Assembly (NCBI RefSeq): GCF_034090345.1
Contig: NZ_JAXDSS010000002.1
Coordinates: 1 to 5,247, forward strand
Source of the DNA: Peptoniphilus sp034090345
GTDB lineage: Bacteria > Bacillota > Clostridia > Tissierellales > Peptoniphilaceae
Reading direction: 5' to 3'
Length of the DNA: 5,247 bases
Shown one piece after another: positions 4,811 to 5,247 of the stretch (position 1 is its first letter; the number at the start of each line of letters is the position of its first letter). A program made the translations under genes and the position numbers. The notes beneath the pieces are model-generated. The model searched no databases, had not been told where the DNA came from, and saw nothing but the letters and a program-made list of their open reading frames with translations.

Positions 4811-4841
4811 AAAAAATCCGAGAGAAATCTCGGGTTTTTTT
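4811..4841 (+). terminator. Intrinsic terminator of the S-layer gene
   Basis: CCGAGA (4818-4823), a GAAA tetraloop and TCTCGG (4828-4833) form a perfect stem that extends by pairing of the preceding A-run with the following T-run. Seven T follow G4834. It is a strong terminator placed 14 nt after the stop codon. The DNA from 4830 onward matches the start of the window. Confidence 0.95.
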
Positions 4842-4901
4842 ATGTCCATTTTTATAAAAACACAAGCTCAAAAAAATTTTTAAAAAATCTTAAAAAATGG
4901 A

Positions 4902-4930
4902 TAGTAACTTTTGCACCTTATTTCTATATA
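4902..4930 (+). promoter_or_regulatory. Candidate promoter of DUF1659-DUF2922, copy 2
   Basis: Same arrangement as copy 1: TAGTAA (4902-4907), 17 nt, TATATA (4925-4930), with the palindrome CTATATATATAG at 4924-4935. The segment 4902-4952 differs from copy 1 by one base (CACC for CTCC). The -35 is weak, so the exact boxes are uncertain, but the conservation supports a control function. Confidence 0.35.
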
Positions 4931-4952
4931 TATAGTACAAGGAGGTGATAAC

Positions 4953-5171
4953 ATGGCAAAGGAAACAGTAAAGAGCGCAAAGTTAAAACTTGAGTTCAAA
5001 GCTACCTTAGGAGAAGATGGCAAGGAAAAAATCAAGTCTAAGATACTGCCAAGGCTGAATAAAGACGCCGAAATTGACGCAGTTAAAAACGTAGCGACTA
5101 AATTAGGAAATCTTTTAAAAACGCCGGTAGAAAAAATCTACAAAATCACAGAGTCGGAAATTACAGAATAG
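4953..5171 (+). CDS. DUF1659 family small protein, copy 2
   Basis: This encodes 72 residues, with the ATG 3 nt after AAGGAGGTGAT (4939-4949). The product differs from copy 1 (122-340) only by N for S and N for A in the central helix. I count 18 base differences over 219 bp, of which 13 codon changes are silent and two change a residue; one further change makes the stop TAG instead of TAA. This is the mark of an older duplication kept under purifying selection, not a recent copy. It starts 111 nt after the S-layer terminator, and the following DUF2922 gene starts 21 nt after its stop. Function unknown, as for copy 1. Confidence 0.85.
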   Translation: MAKETVKSAKLKLEFKATLGEDGKEKIKSKILPRLNKDAEIDAVKNVATKLGNLLKTPVEKIYKITESEITE

Positions 5172-5192
5172 TACTAACGAAAGGAGAAAATT

Positions 5193-5247
5193 ATGGTTAA
5201 GAAAACTTTAGAACTTGTCTTTAAAGACACAGGTGGAAAAACTTTGA
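5193..5247 (+). CDS. DUF2922 family small protein, copy 2 (cut by the window end)
   Basis: The ATG follows AAAGGAG with 6 nt spacing. The 18 complete codons visible, from MVKKTLELVF to KDTGGKTL, are identical in protein to the first DUF2922 (360-581), with a single silent change (GGT for GGC). The gene continues beyond the window, so length and integrity cannot be judged. The gap to DUF1659 is 2 nt longer than in copy 1. Confidence 0.8.
   Translation, partial: MVKKTLELVFKDTGGKTL

Overview
The window is AT-rich DNA with low-GC Firmicutes features: near-perfect AGGAGG ribosome binding sites, intrinsic terminators, an S-layer-homology (SLH) protein, and the small-protein trio DUF1659 / DUF2922 / YvrJ. 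The style of the SLH protein (signal peptide, three compact SLH repeats, C-terminal FIVAR-like coil) suggests a Gram-positive anaerobic coccus of the Peptoniphilaceae (Finegoldia, Peptoniphilus, Parvimonas or Anaerococcus). That placement is inference from memory, not a search.

Layout, all genes on the + strand: (1) 1-12 is the 3' half of a terminator matching the one that ends the S-layer gene at 4841, so a related unit probably lies just upstream. (2) 122-581 holds a DUF1659 gene and a DUF2922 gene, close together and co-oriented. (3) 582-1143 has no gene and holds a cluster of four REP-like palindromes. (4) 1144-1296 is a 50-residue YvrJ-family membrane peptide with its own terminator at 1336-1380. 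(5) 1409-2191 is a REP/RAYT locus: an intact 146-residue HUH-type REP-associated tyrosine transposase (1595-2035) with inverted REP copies on both sides. (6) 2186-2411 is the S-layer control region, with dyad repeats, a good sigma-A promoter and a leader of about 145 nt. (7) 2412-4796 is a 794-residue SLH surface protein. (8) 4811-5247 is its terminator followed by a second DUF1659-DUF2922 pair, the last gene cut by the window edge.

Two themes stand out. First, a surface-protein gene is flanked by duplicated DUF1659-DUF2922 pairs with nearly identical upstream control DNA and terminators, spaced about 4.83 kb apart. This looks like a tandem array in which recombination could shuffle S-layer genes. 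Second, a self-contained REP/RAYT system sits inside the unit. All full-length REP copies share the ends GTAG-GGGCGG-CACG ... GG(T/C)CCGCCC but fall into two strict size classes, 33-34 bp and 93 bp, in opposite orientations. The REP cluster has split YvrJ from DUF1659-DUF2922, which usually sit together, and a partial REP copy abuts the S-layer promoter region.
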